Positions 34,301 through 43,412 of a DNA stretch of 64,000 bases are shown here, in pieces. Origin of the DNA: Planctomycetota bacterium (lineage in GTDB: Bacteria > Planctomycetota > UBA8742 > UBA2392); contig JABTUE010000001.1 in NCBI GenBank assembly GCA_015075515.1, forward strand, positions 744,001 through 808,000, in the 5' to 3' direction. Every line of letters starts with the position of its first letter. The first letter of the stretch is position 1. The notes beneath the pieces were generated by a model. It worked only from the letters and a program-made list of their open reading frames with translations. It ran no database searches and was not told where the DNA came from. Position numbers and translations under genes: made by a program.

Positions 34301-35988
34301 CCCTGGCCGGCCAGCCAGTCGCGGGCCTTGGCGACCACGGCGCTGAGACAGCCCTGTTCAAAGGGGCTGCGCAGTCCGGCGCCGCGGGCCAGTTCGCCAA
34401 ACGGGGCCTCGCCGCCCCGGCCGCACAGCCGCACATAGTCGCGCATGGCCGAGGCGCGGTCCTGGTCGGAGCGCACCCAGAACTGCAGGGCGCACACTTG
34501 GGCCAGCACATAATCAATGTAATAGAACGGGCTGAGGTAAATGTGCCGCTGCTGCTGCCAGAATCCGCCCTGGGTTACGTGCGGCAGGTCGCCGTAGTCG
34601 CGCCAGGGCAGATAGGTGCGCTCCATCTGGCGCCACATCTCGTGACGCTGCGCGGGCGTGGCATCGGGTGTTTCGTACACCAGGTGCTGAAAGTGATCCA
34701 CGGCCGTGCCGTAGGGAATGAACAGCAGGCTGCCGGTCAAGTGCACGCGGCGAAAACGCTGGGCGTCTTCATTGAAAAAGCGATCCATCCACGGCCAGGT
34801 GAAAAACTCCAGGCTCATGCTGTGGATTTCGGCGCTTTCGTGCGTGGGCCAGTGGTAGTCATGCAGCGGCTGCCTGCGGCTTGAATAGCTCTGGAACGCG
34901 TGGCCCATCTCGTGGGTGAACACCTCCACGTCGCCCTTGGTGCCGTTGAAGTTGGCGAAAATGAACGGCACGCCCCAGTCCGGAAAGCTGGTGCAGAAGC
35001 CGCCCCCGGCCTTGCCCTCGCGGCTTTTCAGATCCATCAGGCCCCTGTCGGTCATCAGGCGGAAGAATTCGCCCAGCCCGTGTCCCATGTCGTCGAACAT
35101 TTCCGTGGCGCGGGCCACCATCCAGTCGTGGTCGCCCCTGGGGCGCGGGTTGCCTTCGCGCTCGTGAATGCCGTCGTCCCAGAACATCACTTTGGGAATA
35201 CCCAGAGTTTTGGCCTGGCGCTTGACCAGTTCGGCGCACAGCGGCACCACTTCGTCACGCACCTGCTTGCGCAGGTTCTCAACATCGGCGCGGGTGTAAT
35301 CCACGCGGTGCATGCGCAGATAGCCCAGCTCGACAAAATCCTTGAGGCCAAGCTTGCGGGCGCTGTCGTGGCGCAGGCGGGTCAGGCGGTCGAAAATTTC
35401 GTCCAGACGGGCGCGGTGGTCGGCAAACCACTGCCATTTCATGCGCTGGGCTTCGTGGCGGGTGTCGCGGTCGGGGTCGGAGGTGTATTTGCCCAGCCCG
35501 GACATGGTCAGCGACTCGCCGCGGAACTCGAACTTGGCCGCGGCCAGCATCTCCGTGTATTCGGCCCCCAGGCGCGAGATTTCGACCGTTTCCCGCTCAA
35601 TTTCGGGGGCGTGGCTGCGGGCGTCCTGGTCCCACAGGGCAAAGGCCTGGCGCCCGAACGCGGCCTCCAGTTCCGCCCGGTGCGGGCTGGCCAGCAGCTT
35701 GCGCTTGAAGGCATTGTGCAGGTTGGTCAGCCTGGGTGTCAGTTCATCGCGGTAGTCGCGGTCCTTGCGGTACTGTTCGTTGCGTGTGTCCTGGTTGAAG
35801 CGCAGGCCGACCAGCGAGGCCCAGGTGCCGATTCGGCCGCGCAGGGCGTCCCAGCGGCGGATTGCGTCCAGGCGCGCGGCGGCGTCGCGGGCCGAGTCAA
35901 AGGCGGTTTCGATCGCGGCCATTTCGGCCTTGACGACATCCAGGGTCGGTCTGGCGGCCTGCATTTCAATGTATCGGGGTACGCTCAC
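34297..35988 (-). CDS. M3 family oligoendopeptidase
   Basis: A 563-residue zinc metallopeptidase of family M3 (thimet oligopeptidase/PepF type), which cleaves short peptides in the cytoplasm. The zinc site is HEMGH (His359, Glu360, His363) in VFTHEMGHAFQSY, with the third ligand Glu387 in THESAEIHSMSLE. The substrate-binding Tyr/His region near the C terminus is also present (YLSPFYYIDYVLAQVCALQ). GTG at 35988 is chosen because AGGAG lies 7 bases upstream; the longer frame from 36204 overlaps the promoter of the divergent gene. No signal peptide. Confidence 0.93.
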   Translation of the reverse strand: MSVPRYIEMQAARPTLDVVKAEMAAIETAFDSARDAAARLDAIRRWDALRGRIGTWASLVGLRFNQDTRNEQYRKDRDYRDELTPRLTNLHNAFKRKLLASPHRAELEAAFGRQAFALWDQDARSHAPEIERETVEISRLGAEYTEMLAAAKFEFRGESLTMSGLGKYTSDPDRDTRHEAQRMKWQWFADHRARLDEIFDRLTRLRHDSARKLGLKDFVELGYLRMHRVDYTRADVENLRKQVRDEVVPLCAELVKRQAKTLGIPKVMFWDDGIHEREGNPRPRGDHDWMVARATEMFDDMGHGLGEFFRLMTDRGLMDLKSREGKAGGGFCTSFPDWGVPFIFANFNGTKGDVEVFTHEMGHAFQSYSSRRQPLHDYHWPTHESAEIHSMSLEFFTWPWMDRFFNEDAQRFRRVHLTGSLLFIPYGTAVDHFQHLVYETPDATPAQRHEMWRQMERTYLPWRDYGDLPHVTQGGFWQQQRHIYLSPFYYIDYVLAQVCALQFWVRSDQDRASAMRDYVRLCGRGGEAPFGELARGAGLRSPFEQGCLSAVVAKARDWLAGQG

Positions 35989-36140
35989 GGCGGGCTCCTG
36001 TAGGCTGCCGAACATAACGCCATAACGCGCGTGCCGCCACCGGACGTTCCCGGCGGTATTACAAATGCGAGAAGGCATTGCCATCGCCTCACGCCGGCGG
36101 CGTCGGGTACGATCGCGCGGGACGGATACAGGAGATCGCC

Positions 36141-36506
36141 ATGTACTACGGTTGGGTAGGCAGCTACATCCGCGCGGCGGAACGTGAATCGGCCCGTTCG
36201 GCACAGGAAGCCGAGGGCGCGGCCCGGCGCGCCGAATCAGTGGCGATACGCATCCAGGACCAGCTTGAGCGCCAGGCGCTGCTGATCCGTTCGCTGCTGG
36301 AAATGTGCGCGCGCAAGGGACTGTTCACCAGCGAGGAGTTCCGGGCGCTGGTCAACGAAGTAGACCTTAGCGACGGCCGGCTGGACGGCAGGTTCAAGCC
36401 TCAGGGCGGGCCGCGCAACTGCCCCGAATGCGGCAAGGTCAACGGCAAGCACGCCGTGGCCTGCATGTACTGCAGCACGCCGCTGCCGGACCGCGAACTG
36501 ATGTAG
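36141..36506 (+). CDS. Small zinc-ribbon protein with helical N terminus
   Basis: A 121-residue protein. After MYYGWVGSYIRAAERESAR, an amphipathic helix of ~40 residues (RRAESVAIRIQDQLERQALLIRSLLEMC) precedes a C-terminal zinc ribbon with CPEC (about residue 99) and CMYC pairs. Function is unknown; the architecture fits a small nucleic-acid- or protein-binding factor. ATG 36141 has GGAGAT 6-11 bases upstream. rpmB begins 62 bases later, so the two could share a transcript. Confidence 0.8.
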   Translation: MYYGWVGSYIRAAERESARSAQEAEGAARRAESVAIRIQDQLERQALLIRSLLEMCARKGLFTSEEFRALVNEVDLSDGRLDGRFKPQGGPRNCPECGKVNGKHAVACMYCSTPLPDRELM

Positions 36507-36568
36507 GCCCGCCCCTTGACCGGCCCCGGCGCGCGGGTATCTTCCGCGCCCCTTGCAGGAGAACGCGC

Positions 36569-36820
36569 ATGGCACGCAAGTGTGATATCTGCGGTAAGCA
36601 CACCACGGCCGGCGGCCAGATTACCCGCCGCGGTCTGGCCAAGAAGTACGGCGGCGTGGGTTCACGTGTGATCGCCCACAACAAGCGCGCGTTCCGCCCG
36701 AATCTCAAGCGCGTGCGCGCGGTCGTCAACGGCGCCAACACGCGCATCACCGTGTGCGCCAGTTGCCTGCAGGCCGGCAAGGTCACCAAGCCCGTCAAGC
36801 GCAACTGGCAGCCGGCGTAA
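36569..36820 (+). CDS. rpmB: 50S ribosomal protein L28
   Basis: An 83-residue L28 of the large ribosomal subunit. The N terminus MARKCDICGKHTTAGGQITRRGLAKKYGGVG and C-terminal TRITVCASCLQAGKVTK give the two CxxC pairs of the zinc-binding form, so this is the C+ paralogue type. GCAGGAGA lies 6 bases before ATG 36569. A strong hairpin at 36842 follows the gene. Confidence 0.95.
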   Translation: MARKCDICGKHTTAGGQITRRGLAKKYGGVGSRVIAHNKRAFRPNLKRVRAVVNGANTRITVCASCLQAGKVTKPVKRNWQPA

Positions 36821-36841
36821 CCCGCCGCAACAGACCCTGTG

Positions 36842-36865
36842 AACCGGCCCCGCGCGGGGCCGGTT
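36842..36865 (+). terminator. Terminator between rpmB and TPR gene
   Basis: A perfect 10-bp stem (36842-36851 with 36856-36865) with loop GCGC, 21 bases after rpmB and 7 bases before the stop of the convergent TPR gene. It can serve both directions; T-rich tail is weak (GACGTTTC). Confidence 0.7.
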
Positions 36866-36871
36866 GACGTT

Positions 36872-38350
36872 TCACGGCTGATCCAGCGGCGGGTCGTCAA
36901 ACGCGGGCACGCCGGCGCGCAGACAGTCGCGGTGCATCTCGGCCAGGGCGTGCTGGCGCCAGTGCGGTGCCGTCAGCGCGGCCAGTTGCCGCGCGCTGTC
37001 GCGCCACCGTGCGCGCGCCGTTTCGGCTTCGCCCAGCGCCAGCAGCACCAGCGCGTGCGAACAGCCGTGCATGGCCAGAAACGGGCGGTTGCCCACGGCG
37101 GCATGGATTGCAAGCGCCTGTTCGTACAGTTCGCGCGCCTGCTGCACCCGGCCGGTATCCAGACACACCGACGCAAGGTTACCCAGACTGACGCCCTCGC
37201 TGCGCCGGTTGCCCGTTTCGCGGCAGATTGTCACCGACTGGCGGTAGCACTGCTCGGCCTCGGCCACGCGGCCCAGATCGGCCAGCACCGACGCCAGGTT
37301 ACCCAGCGCCGCACCCCGGCTGAAAAGATCGGCAATCCGGCCGGACACGTCCAGCACGTCACGCAGCATGTTTTCCGCGCCCGCCAGGTCTCCCCGGTCA
37401 CGCAGCAGGTTGGCCAGATTGAGCTGCACCGCGCACTGCTCGCGCAGGTTGCCGTTGTACCGGTGCAGTTCCAGTGACTGGCGCAGCAGGCCAAGCGCTT
37501 CGTCCAGCTTGCGCTGGTACTTCAACGCGATCGCCAGCCGCATCAGGGTGATCGCTTCGGCCGCGGTGTTCCCTGCCTGCCGTAACACCGGCAGCGCGCG
37601 CCGGTATAACTGCTCGGCCCCGGCGTTGTCGCCGGTTTCCTGCAGCAGACCGGCAAGCCCGGTCTCGTGACGGGCCGCCGCGGCCGCGTCGCCCGCGCGC
37701 GCGGCAAGATCCAGCGCGTCAGCATAGGCCGCGCGGGCCTCGGCTGTACGGCCCAGTTGCCGCAGCAAAGAGGCCGTTGTGCCGGCAGCCAGACTGCCCA
37801 GGCGGTCATGCCCGGCTTCGCGCTGTGTCGCGCGTGCCCGGGCAAAAAGCTCAAGCGCCAGATCCATGCGGGTGCAGAGCTGGGCCGCGCTTCCGGCGCG
37901 GCGCAGGGTTTCGCCAAGGTCGGGGCCGCGGACAAGATCGGCACGCGCCAGCCACAGGCGCAGCGCGTCATCGTTGCGATAGCAACGTTCGGCGTGTTCG
38001 GCGGCGCGCCAGGTGTACAGGCTTTGAAGCTCCGCCAGGCGCGCGGTGTCGGCGTGCGCCGCCTGCGCGGCATGGCGAGCGTGACCGGCCAGTTCTTCGG
38101 CAAGTGCGTCGCCGGGGTGGGGCGTGTAGGGCACGGCGCCGGGGTATTCGCCGGGTCCCGGCGGGTCGCCGGCCAGGTTGCGGATCAGTTCCAGTGCCAG
38201 GGCGTGCAGCGCCGTGCGATCCGCCGGAAGCTGCAGTTCATAGGCCGCGGCGCGCAGCAGGGCGTGTCGGAACAGATAGGCGGTTTCGGCGTGCACAGTT
38301 GCGGTGTCGGGCCCCGGATCAGGTGTCACCCCCGCCCGAGTCGCCGGCAT
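36872..38350 (-). CDS. TPR protein resembling the C-terminal half of an ATPase-TPR regulator
   Basis: A 492-residue helical protein with about nine tetratricopeptide units (typical AEAEQLYRRALPVLRQAG, LDEALGLLRQSLELHRYNG, GAENMLRDVLDVSG, QARELYEQALAIHAAVG). The N-terminal segment YLFRHALLRAAAYELQLPADRTALHALALELIRNL matches the piece that normally follows the P-loop ATPase in MalT/adenylate-cyclase-type regulators (FRHAL-x-x-x-AY-x-x-L). No ATPase domain lies upstream; instead the 5' end overlaps tmk by ~32 bases. It is therefore a stand-alone remnant or a specialised form. The start is uncertain (38365, 38350 or later). Confidence 0.7.
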   Translation of the reverse strand: MPATRAGVTPDPGPDTATVHAETAYLFRHALLRAAAYELQLPADRTALHALALELIRNLAGDPPGPGEYPGAVPYTPHPGDALAEELAGHARHAAQAAHADTARLAELQSLYTWRAAEHAERCYRNDDALRLWLARADLVRGPDLGETLRRAGSAAQLCTRMDLALELFARARATQREAGHDRLGSLAAGTTASLLRQLGRTAEARAAYADALDLAARAGDAAAAARHETGLAGLLQETGDNAGAEQLYRRALPVLRQAGNTAAEAITLMRLAIALKYQRKLDEALGLLRQSLELHRYNGNLREQCAVQLNLANLLRDRGDLAGAENMLRDVLDVSGRIADLFSRGAALGNLASVLADLGRVAEAEQCYRQSVTICRETGNRRSEGVSLGNLASVCLDTGRVQQARELYEQALAIHAAVGNRPFLAMHGCSHALVLLALGEAETARARWRDSARQLAALTAPHWRQHALAEMHRDCLRAGVPAFDDPPLDQP

Positions 38351-39059
38351 AGCGCCGGTTATCAATTACCTCGCGCGGGTTGCTGCGGATGTCCAGTTCG
38401 TGCAGCACTTCAGCCACCAGTTCGTCGGTGGTTTTGTCCTGCCAGTCTTCGCCGGCGTGCCGGCGCACGCTGATGTGGACGATGTTGGGGCCCTTGATGC
38501 GCGCGTACCGCCGCCGGATGCGCTGCAGAAACGCCAGCTTTTCGGTGCTTTGCGGCGCGTCGCCGTCGTTGAAGATCCACTTCTGGCCGTGCTGGCGCAC
38601 ATAACGCTGGCCCACGCCCAGCGTGCGCTTGCGCGTGCGCGCCAGGCCGAAACGCGGGGCGATATCAAGAATCACGACAAGGTCGGGCTTGGGGTGCCAG
38701 CCCTCGTGGCGCCTGAGTATCTCGGGGGCGCTGATGCCCATTTCGCCCTGGTACACCAGCGTGCTGTAAAAGCTGCGGTCCTGGATCACGTCTGTGCCCC
38801 GCTCGAGCGCCGGCTTGACAATCGTGTCTATGTTCATGCGCCGGTCGCACACGAACATGCCCAGCCATTCGTGCGCCGTGAGTTTCAGCGATTTGTCGGT
38901 CAGACGTTCCAGAATCAGCCTGCCGCTGGGCAGCCTGGTGGGCTCGTTGGTCAACAGCACGTCGCGGCCGCGCGCGCGCAGGGCCTGGGCAAGCTGCGCC
39001 GCCAGCGTGCTTTTGCCGGTGCCGTCAATGCCCTCGATAACAATAAAGCGACCGCGCAT
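38319..39059 (-). CDS. tmk: dTMP kinase
   Basis: A 246-residue P-loop kinase that phosphorylates dTMP to dTDP. The Walker A is IEGIDGTGKST (9-19). DRSFYSTLVYQG provides the family DR-x-x-x-S segment, and LTNEPTRLPSGRLILERL the substrate loop. The lid region includes RTRKRTLGVGQRYVRQHG, a longer basic insert than in E. coli Tmk. Length is slightly above the usual 205-215 because of this and a C-terminal polar tail. It overlaps the TPR gene downstream on the same strand. Confidence 0.88.
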   Translation of the reverse strand: MRGRFIVIEGIDGTGKSTLAAQLAQALRARGRDVLLTNEPTRLPSGRLILERLTDKSLKLTAHEWLGMFVCDRRMNIDTIVKPALERGTDVIQDRSFYSTLVYQGEMGISAPEILRRHEGWHPKPDLVVILDIAPRFGLARTRKRTLGVGQRYVRQHGQKWIFNDGDAPQSTEKLAFLQRIRRRYARIKGPNIVHISVRRHAGEDWQDKTTDELVAEVLHELDIRSNPREVIDNRRYAGDSGGGDT

Positions 39060-39165
39060 GGGGTTGGATTATGCGTTGGTTTTGGATTTTGGATTCTGGA
39101 TTCCACCGCGCGCGGGCCGCGCAGACACGTCTGTGCCAATCCAGAATCAGGAAGCCGCCATTGCG

Positions 39166-41157
39166 TTACCAGCCACTGCCGAAATTCTTGCGGCGTTTGC
39201 GCGGCAGGCGCGGGTCGTCGGCTGTCGGCGCGGGCGGCGCGGGAGGCGCGGGAGGGTTGATGCCCGCGGGCTGGCTTCCGGGCATGCCGTAACCCTTGAG
39301 GTTGGGCAACCGGCCGCTTTTGCCAATCTGGCGCGAGTCCTTTTTAACCTTCAGGCCGCCCGGAGGCGGCGGGCCGTCAAACAGGCCCGGCAGCCGCCCG
39401 GTGCGGATCAGGTGTTCCATGTCTGAGACCAGCTGGTTGGCGCTGGCCGGACGGTCTTCGGGCCGTTTGGCCATCATGTTGAAGATCAGCGTGGCCGTGG
39501 CGTCGCTGATGTCCGGGCGGAAGTTCTTGGGGTGCGGCGGCGGTTCATGGATGTGGCGGTACATCACCACTTCGGGCGGGCCTTCAAACGGCACGCGCGC
39601 CGTCAGCGCGAAATACAGCGTCACGCCCAGCGAATAGATATCGCTGCGGCTGTCTATGTCCTGGCGGCCCATCGCCTGTTCGGGCGAAATGTAGTTGGGC
39701 GTGCCCACGGCCATGCCCTTGGCGCTGCCGGAATCTTCGGCGGCGCGCACCTTGGCCAGCCCCAGATCCAGCAGTTTCACACTGCGGTCGCGCGTGACCA
39801 TGATGTTGTCGGGCTTGACGTCGCGGTGCACAAGCGAGTGTTTTTCGGCGTGTTCCAGCGCCTTGCCCACTTGGACAATCGCCTCCAGCGCCTGGCGTTC
39901 GTCCATGGCGCCGCGCTCCTTGACCAGTTGCTGCAGCGTCTTGCCCTCGACGAACTCCATCGCGAAATAGCACAGGCCGTTAACTTCGCCGGCGTCAATG
40001 CCGGTGATCACGTTGGGGTGATTCAGTCGCGCGCTGGCGCGCGCCTCCTGCAGAAAGCGCGCCTTGATCGTGGGGTTGGCGGCCAGTTCCGGTTGCAGCA
40101 CCTTGATTGCCACCCAGCGTTCCATGCGCAACTGGCGGGCCTTGTACACCGTGCCCATTGCGCCCTGGCCCAGCTTTTCCATCAGCTTGTAGCCCGGGAT
40201 CTTGTCGGAAATCTGGTACATCTGCTGGTAGCTCTTGATGCGTTCGACGCCGGCTTTGTCCAGATAGCCGCGCTGCAGCAGAATCTGGCCCAGCAGCGGC
40301 ACGCGCTGGCCTTTCTGCAACAGCGCGCGCTGGACATTGACGCATTCCTGGATCTGCGGCGGCGTCACCAGCTTGAGCATCACCGCGGCCTGGCCGAAGC
40401 TGACCCGCGCCGTGCTTTCCCCTACCGGTGGCGGGGGTTCCACTTCGGCCGGGTCCATGTCCTGGGTTTCTGTCAGCGCGGGGCTGCGTTCGGCGCGGTA
40501 TTCCAGGCGCACGGTTTCATCCTTGACCGCGCCGGTCTTGCCGACTTCGGTGACTTCGCCGGTGGTTTCGGTCGCTTCACCGACAGGACTGGTGTTGAAC
40601 GTGGCCACGGCCGGGGCCGACGATTTGGCCTGCTGGATTTTTGCCGCGGCCTCGGGCGCGACCTTGTCCGTGGGAACCGGCGCCCCGATTTCGCGTTTGG
40701 GCAGCGGCGAGACCTTGGCCGGGGCGGGCTTGACTGGCTCAACAACCGGCGCGGACGCTTTGGCCGCCGGGGGGGGCTCGGCCACCGGGGGCTTCAACGC
40801 GGCGGCCGGGCGCGCGGGCACAGGCGCGGCCGGCTTGGCCACAACCGGCGCGGGCTGGGCCGCGGGCGGTTCACCCAGCGCGACCGTGGGCAGGCCGTGA
40901 CTGCGCTGTTCGGGCGGGGGCGGTTCGGCACCCTGGCGCAGGCTGGGCAAAGACGGCGCGCTGCGCCGCACCGGCGGAGCCACGGCGCCCGGCGCCGGGG
41001 CTCCGTCCTGGGCCTGCTTGTCCGTGCCGGGCATCTTGCGCTCGGTCTTGGGTTCGACCACCAGCCGCGTGATGCGCTTTTCGGGTTTCTTAACGGGATA
41101 CACACGCGGTGGAACCGCGCTGCCTGCATTGCCACCTGGCGCCGTGGAATCCGGCAT
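39166..41157 (-). CDS. Serine/threonine protein kinase with GspE/MshEN-like module
   Basis: A 663-residue Hanks-type kinase. Residues ~1-250 are Pro/Ala/Lys-rich and likely disordered. Residues ~255-305 (FGQAAVMLKLVTPPQIQECVNVQ, LLGQILLQRGYLDKAGVERI) resemble the small MshEN/GspE N-terminal fold. The kinase domain spans ~323-595: glycine loop LGQGAMGTVYKA, Lys352 (VAIKV), HRDVKPDN with Asp446, and DLG (464-466, the DFG variant common in bacterial kinases), then GTPNYISPEQ. No transmembrane segment is visible, so it is probably cytoplasmic. Targets are unknown; a PP2C that could reverse its action is at 58403. Confidence 0.93.
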   Translation of the reverse strand: MPDSTAPGGNAGSAVPPRVYPVKKPEKRITRLVVEPKTERKMPGTDKQAQDGAPAPGAVAPPVRRSAPSLPSLRQGAEPPPPEQRSHGLPTVALGEPPAAQPAPVVAKPAAPVPARPAAALKPPVAEPPPAAKASAPVVEPVKPAPAKVSPLPKREIGAPVPTDKVAPEAAAKIQQAKSSAPAVATFNTSPVGEATETTGEVTEVGKTGAVKDETVRLEYRAERSPALTETQDMDPAEVEPPPPVGESTARVSFGQAAVMLKLVTPPQIQECVNVQRALLQKGQRVPLLGQILLQRGYLDKAGVERIKSYQQMYQISDKIPGYKLMEKLGQGAMGTVYKARQLRMERWVAIKVLQPELAANPTIKARFLQEARASARLNHPNVITGIDAGEVNGLCYFAMEFVEGKTLQQLVKERGAMDERQALEAIVQVGKALEHAEKHSLVHRDVKPDNIMVTRDRSVKLLDLGLAKVRAAEDSGSAKGMAVGTPNYISPEQAMGRQDIDSRSDIYSLGVTLYFALTARVPFEGPPEVVMYRHIHEPPPHPKNFRPDISDATATLIFNMMAKRPEDRPASANQLVSDMEHLIRTGRLPGLFDGPPPPGGLKVKKDSRQIGKSGRLPNLKGYGMPGSQPAGINPPAPPAPPAPTADDPRLPRKRRKNFGSGW

Positions 41158-41246
41158 GCGTTAGCCCAGTCTGCTGTGCCCACCCGAGGGCAACTGCCCG
41201 CTGCATTATGAAAACAAGCCGGCGCCGGCGCGAGGGCGCCTTCGCG

Positions 41247-42761
41247 TCATTTGTTGTCGCCCCGCAGCGGGGTGATTGCAATCGCACCCTGTACCCGGGG
41301 CGCACAACCCGGCGGGGTAAGACCCCCCGCCGCCTGGGCCGGCATCAAAAGGGCCGACCTGCCCCGCCAGGCGTTGGCCTCCAGCCACCACTCCAGCAGC
41401 CGCCCCTGCTGGCGGGTATAGCCGTAACCTTCGTTTCGCGCCGCCAGGGCAAAATCCCGAAAGTTCACGCCGTCTACCCGGCCGCCATCCAGTCGCGCCG
41501 CCTGCCCCCCTGTCACCGGCGAAGCCAGCGGCAGGTCTGCCAGCCAGGCCGGTCGGCCGGCCACATCGGCCACGGGGCGTGGCAGCAGGCGCGGCCCCGG
41601 CGCGTCCAGGTTTACCACCCAGGTGGACACGGCCGGGTCGGCCACCACCCACGCGGACACGGATACCGGGCCGTTGTGACGCGGGCCGGTGCGGGCGACA
41701 ATCCAGCCGTCGGCCAGCGGGGCGGGCCCGGTTTGCAGCAGGCTCAGGGCGCCGATCACTCCCGCAAAGCCCGCCACCATGACCGGCGCCAGCCACAGGT
41801 GTGGCGACAGACGCCGGGCAACCAGCGGCAACACCGCGCAGCCGGCAACCAGCGCGCAGGCCAGCACCCAGAACAGCGCCCCCGGCGCGCCATCGGCCAG
41901 GGGGCCGGGCTCCAGCCAGGGCGCAGTGGCGGGCACGGCGCGCGACGGTGCCGGGCCGCCGGGCGCGGTTGCGGCACCGGCCCACAGATGGTCCATAATT
42001 GCGTCTTTGACTACGGCGCGGGCCGAGCGCGAACGGCGCAGCACCTCCCATTCGCAGCGATAGACCGCGCCAGCCCCGAACTCAAAGCGTTGCAGTGTCA
42101 CGTCGCGCAGTTGCGCCGGCACCGGATCGCCCGGCGCCGGAATGCCCTGGGCCTGTTCGCCAAACCGGAAACTGCCCGCCACAAACACCGCGCCGCCCAG
42201 GCTGCAGAACTCGGCAATCGTGCGCTGCGCCCCCGGCGGCAGCCGCGACTCGTCGGCATGCAACAGCACCAGCGCGTCATAGCCGTCGGCAAGCCGCCAG
42301 TCGGTAAAGAAATCGGCCAGGTCAAAATAGTCGGCGACCAGACTGCCCGGCTCGGTGGGGAGCACCGCCCGGGCATACAGGGGGTCGCCGGCAAACACCG
42401 CCACATAGGGCTGGGCGTGGCTTGCCGCCGCGGCCCGCGACGGCAGGCGCGGGCGGTGTTCGGTGATGGTTTCACCCTGGTACAGCACCAGTTTCACGTC
42501 CTCGGCGACCGGAACCGGCAGAACCGCAACCCCGCGCCGGTCGGGCGTGGCCACTTCGTGCGCCAGCACGGTGTGGCCCCAGTGCACCTCGATCCGTGCC
42601 GTGGCGCCGGGCACGGCATCCCAGTGCAGCCGGTAGGGCGCGCAGGTGCCCGGCCGCGCCCAGGGCTCGCCCAAAAACCGGCTGGCTTCGGCGTCAATCG
42701 CCTGCGCCCGGGCGCCGCACGCCAGGGCCACCAGCACCAGCCAGGCCGCGGCGCGCGTCAT
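41247..42761 (-). CDS. Membrane-associated hypothetical protein
   Basis: A 504-residue protein with a Sec signal (MTRAAAWLVLVALACGARAQA). The N-terminal exported region includes a flavodoxin- or GATase-like stretch (YDALVLLHADESRLPPGAQRTIAEFCSLGGAVFVAG) as seen in planctomycete membrane proteins of unknown role. Two hydrophobic helices follow in the middle (ALFWVLACALVAGCAVLPLVA and LWLAPVMVAGFAGVIGALSLL), and the C terminus is again exported or cytoplasmic. The start overlaps the stop of the upstream gene by 4 bases (ATGA), so translation is coupled. Frames in the other two phases here are shadows. Confidence 0.75.
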   Translation of the reverse strand: MTRAAAWLVLVALACGARAQAIDAEASRFLGEPWARPGTCAPYRLHWDAVPGATARIEVHWGHTVLAHEVATPDRRGVAVLPVPVAEDVKLVLYQGETITEHRPRLPSRAAAASHAQPYVAVFAGDPLYARAVLPTEPGSLVADYFDLADFFTDWRLADGYDALVLLHADESRLPPGAQRTIAEFCSLGGAVFVAGSFRFGEQAQGIPAPGDPVPAQLRDVTLQRFEFGAGAVYRCEWEVLRRSRSARAVVKDAIMDHLWAGAATAPGGPAPSRAVPATAPWLEPGPLADGAPGALFWVLACALVAGCAVLPLVARRLSPHLWLAPVMVAGFAGVIGALSLLQTGPAPLADGWIVARTGPRHNGPVSVSAWVVADPAVSTWVVNLDAPGPRLLPRPVADVAGRPAWLADLPLASPVTGGQAARLDGGRVDGVNFRDFALAARNEGYGYTRQQGRLLEWWLEANAWRGRSALLMPAQAAGGLTPPGCAPRVQGAIAITPLRGDNK

Positions 42762-43318
42762 GCGGGCCTCCGGGGCCACAGGCTGCACGCCGCCGCGCCG
42801 GCCCAGCAGACGGCGCCACCGCACGCCAGCCACCACGCCATGCCGGTGTCACCGGTCGCCAGCAGCCAGTGCGGCGACACCGCCGCCAGGTGGCGCTGTG
42901 ACGCCGAGGCGTACTCAAGGCCGAAATAGTGAAACAGCGGCGGCAGTGCCGACACGGCGACCACCAGCACGCGCGTTGCGTGAACCGTCTGGCGCGTGCC
43001 CGTGGCGGCCAGCGCCAGAACCCCGCCCCAGGCCCCCCATGCGCACAGGCTGAGGCCGCGGGCGTGCAGGGCCACCGGCTGGGACGCGGCAAAACTGAAC
43101 ACCAGCACGGCGGCGCCGGCCGCCGCCCAGCACGCCAGCGTGGCGCACGCGTGCGCCAGCAGCGTCCGGCCGTCACGGCCGGGTCGCGCCGGCAGCACCA
43201 GCGGCGCCAGCGCCAGTTCAAGGTACAGCAGGGCTTCAACCAGGCGTGTGTTGCGGCCCACGCCCCAGCCGTCGGGCGCGCCGCCGCCCCACAGCCACGC
43301 CCCGGCGGCCAGAATCAC
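42758..43318 (-). CDS. Integral membrane protein coupled to the next gene
   Basis: A 186-residue membrane protein with about five hydrophobic helices (ALLYLELALAPLVL, TLACWAAAGAAVLVFSFAA, LCAWGAWGGVLALAATG, TRVLVVAVSALPPLFHYFG, MAWWLACGGAVCWAG). It starts with GTG 43318; the frame is open for another 23 codons to a stop at 43388, adding a first helix, so the true start may be a little upstream with a non-ATG codon. Its stop overlaps the next gene's ATG. No family was recognised. It is divergent from the aldehyde dehydrogenase. Confidence 0.65.
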   Translation of the reverse strand: MILAAGAWLWGGGAPDGWGVGRNTRLVEALLYLELALAPLVLPARPGRDGRTLLAHACATLACWAAAGAAVLVFSFAASQPVALHARGLSLCAWGAWGGVLALAATGTRQTVHATRVLVVAVSALPPLFHYFGLEYASASQRHLAAVSPHWLLATGDTGMAWWLACGGAVCWAGAAACSLWPRRPA

Positions 43319-43412
43319 CGTGACACAGATCAGCGGGGCAAATCGCAGGGCTTCCTCCGGGTGACGCCGCGTCGCGGCATCTGCATACTAGAACCACACA
43401 CCGGGACACAAC

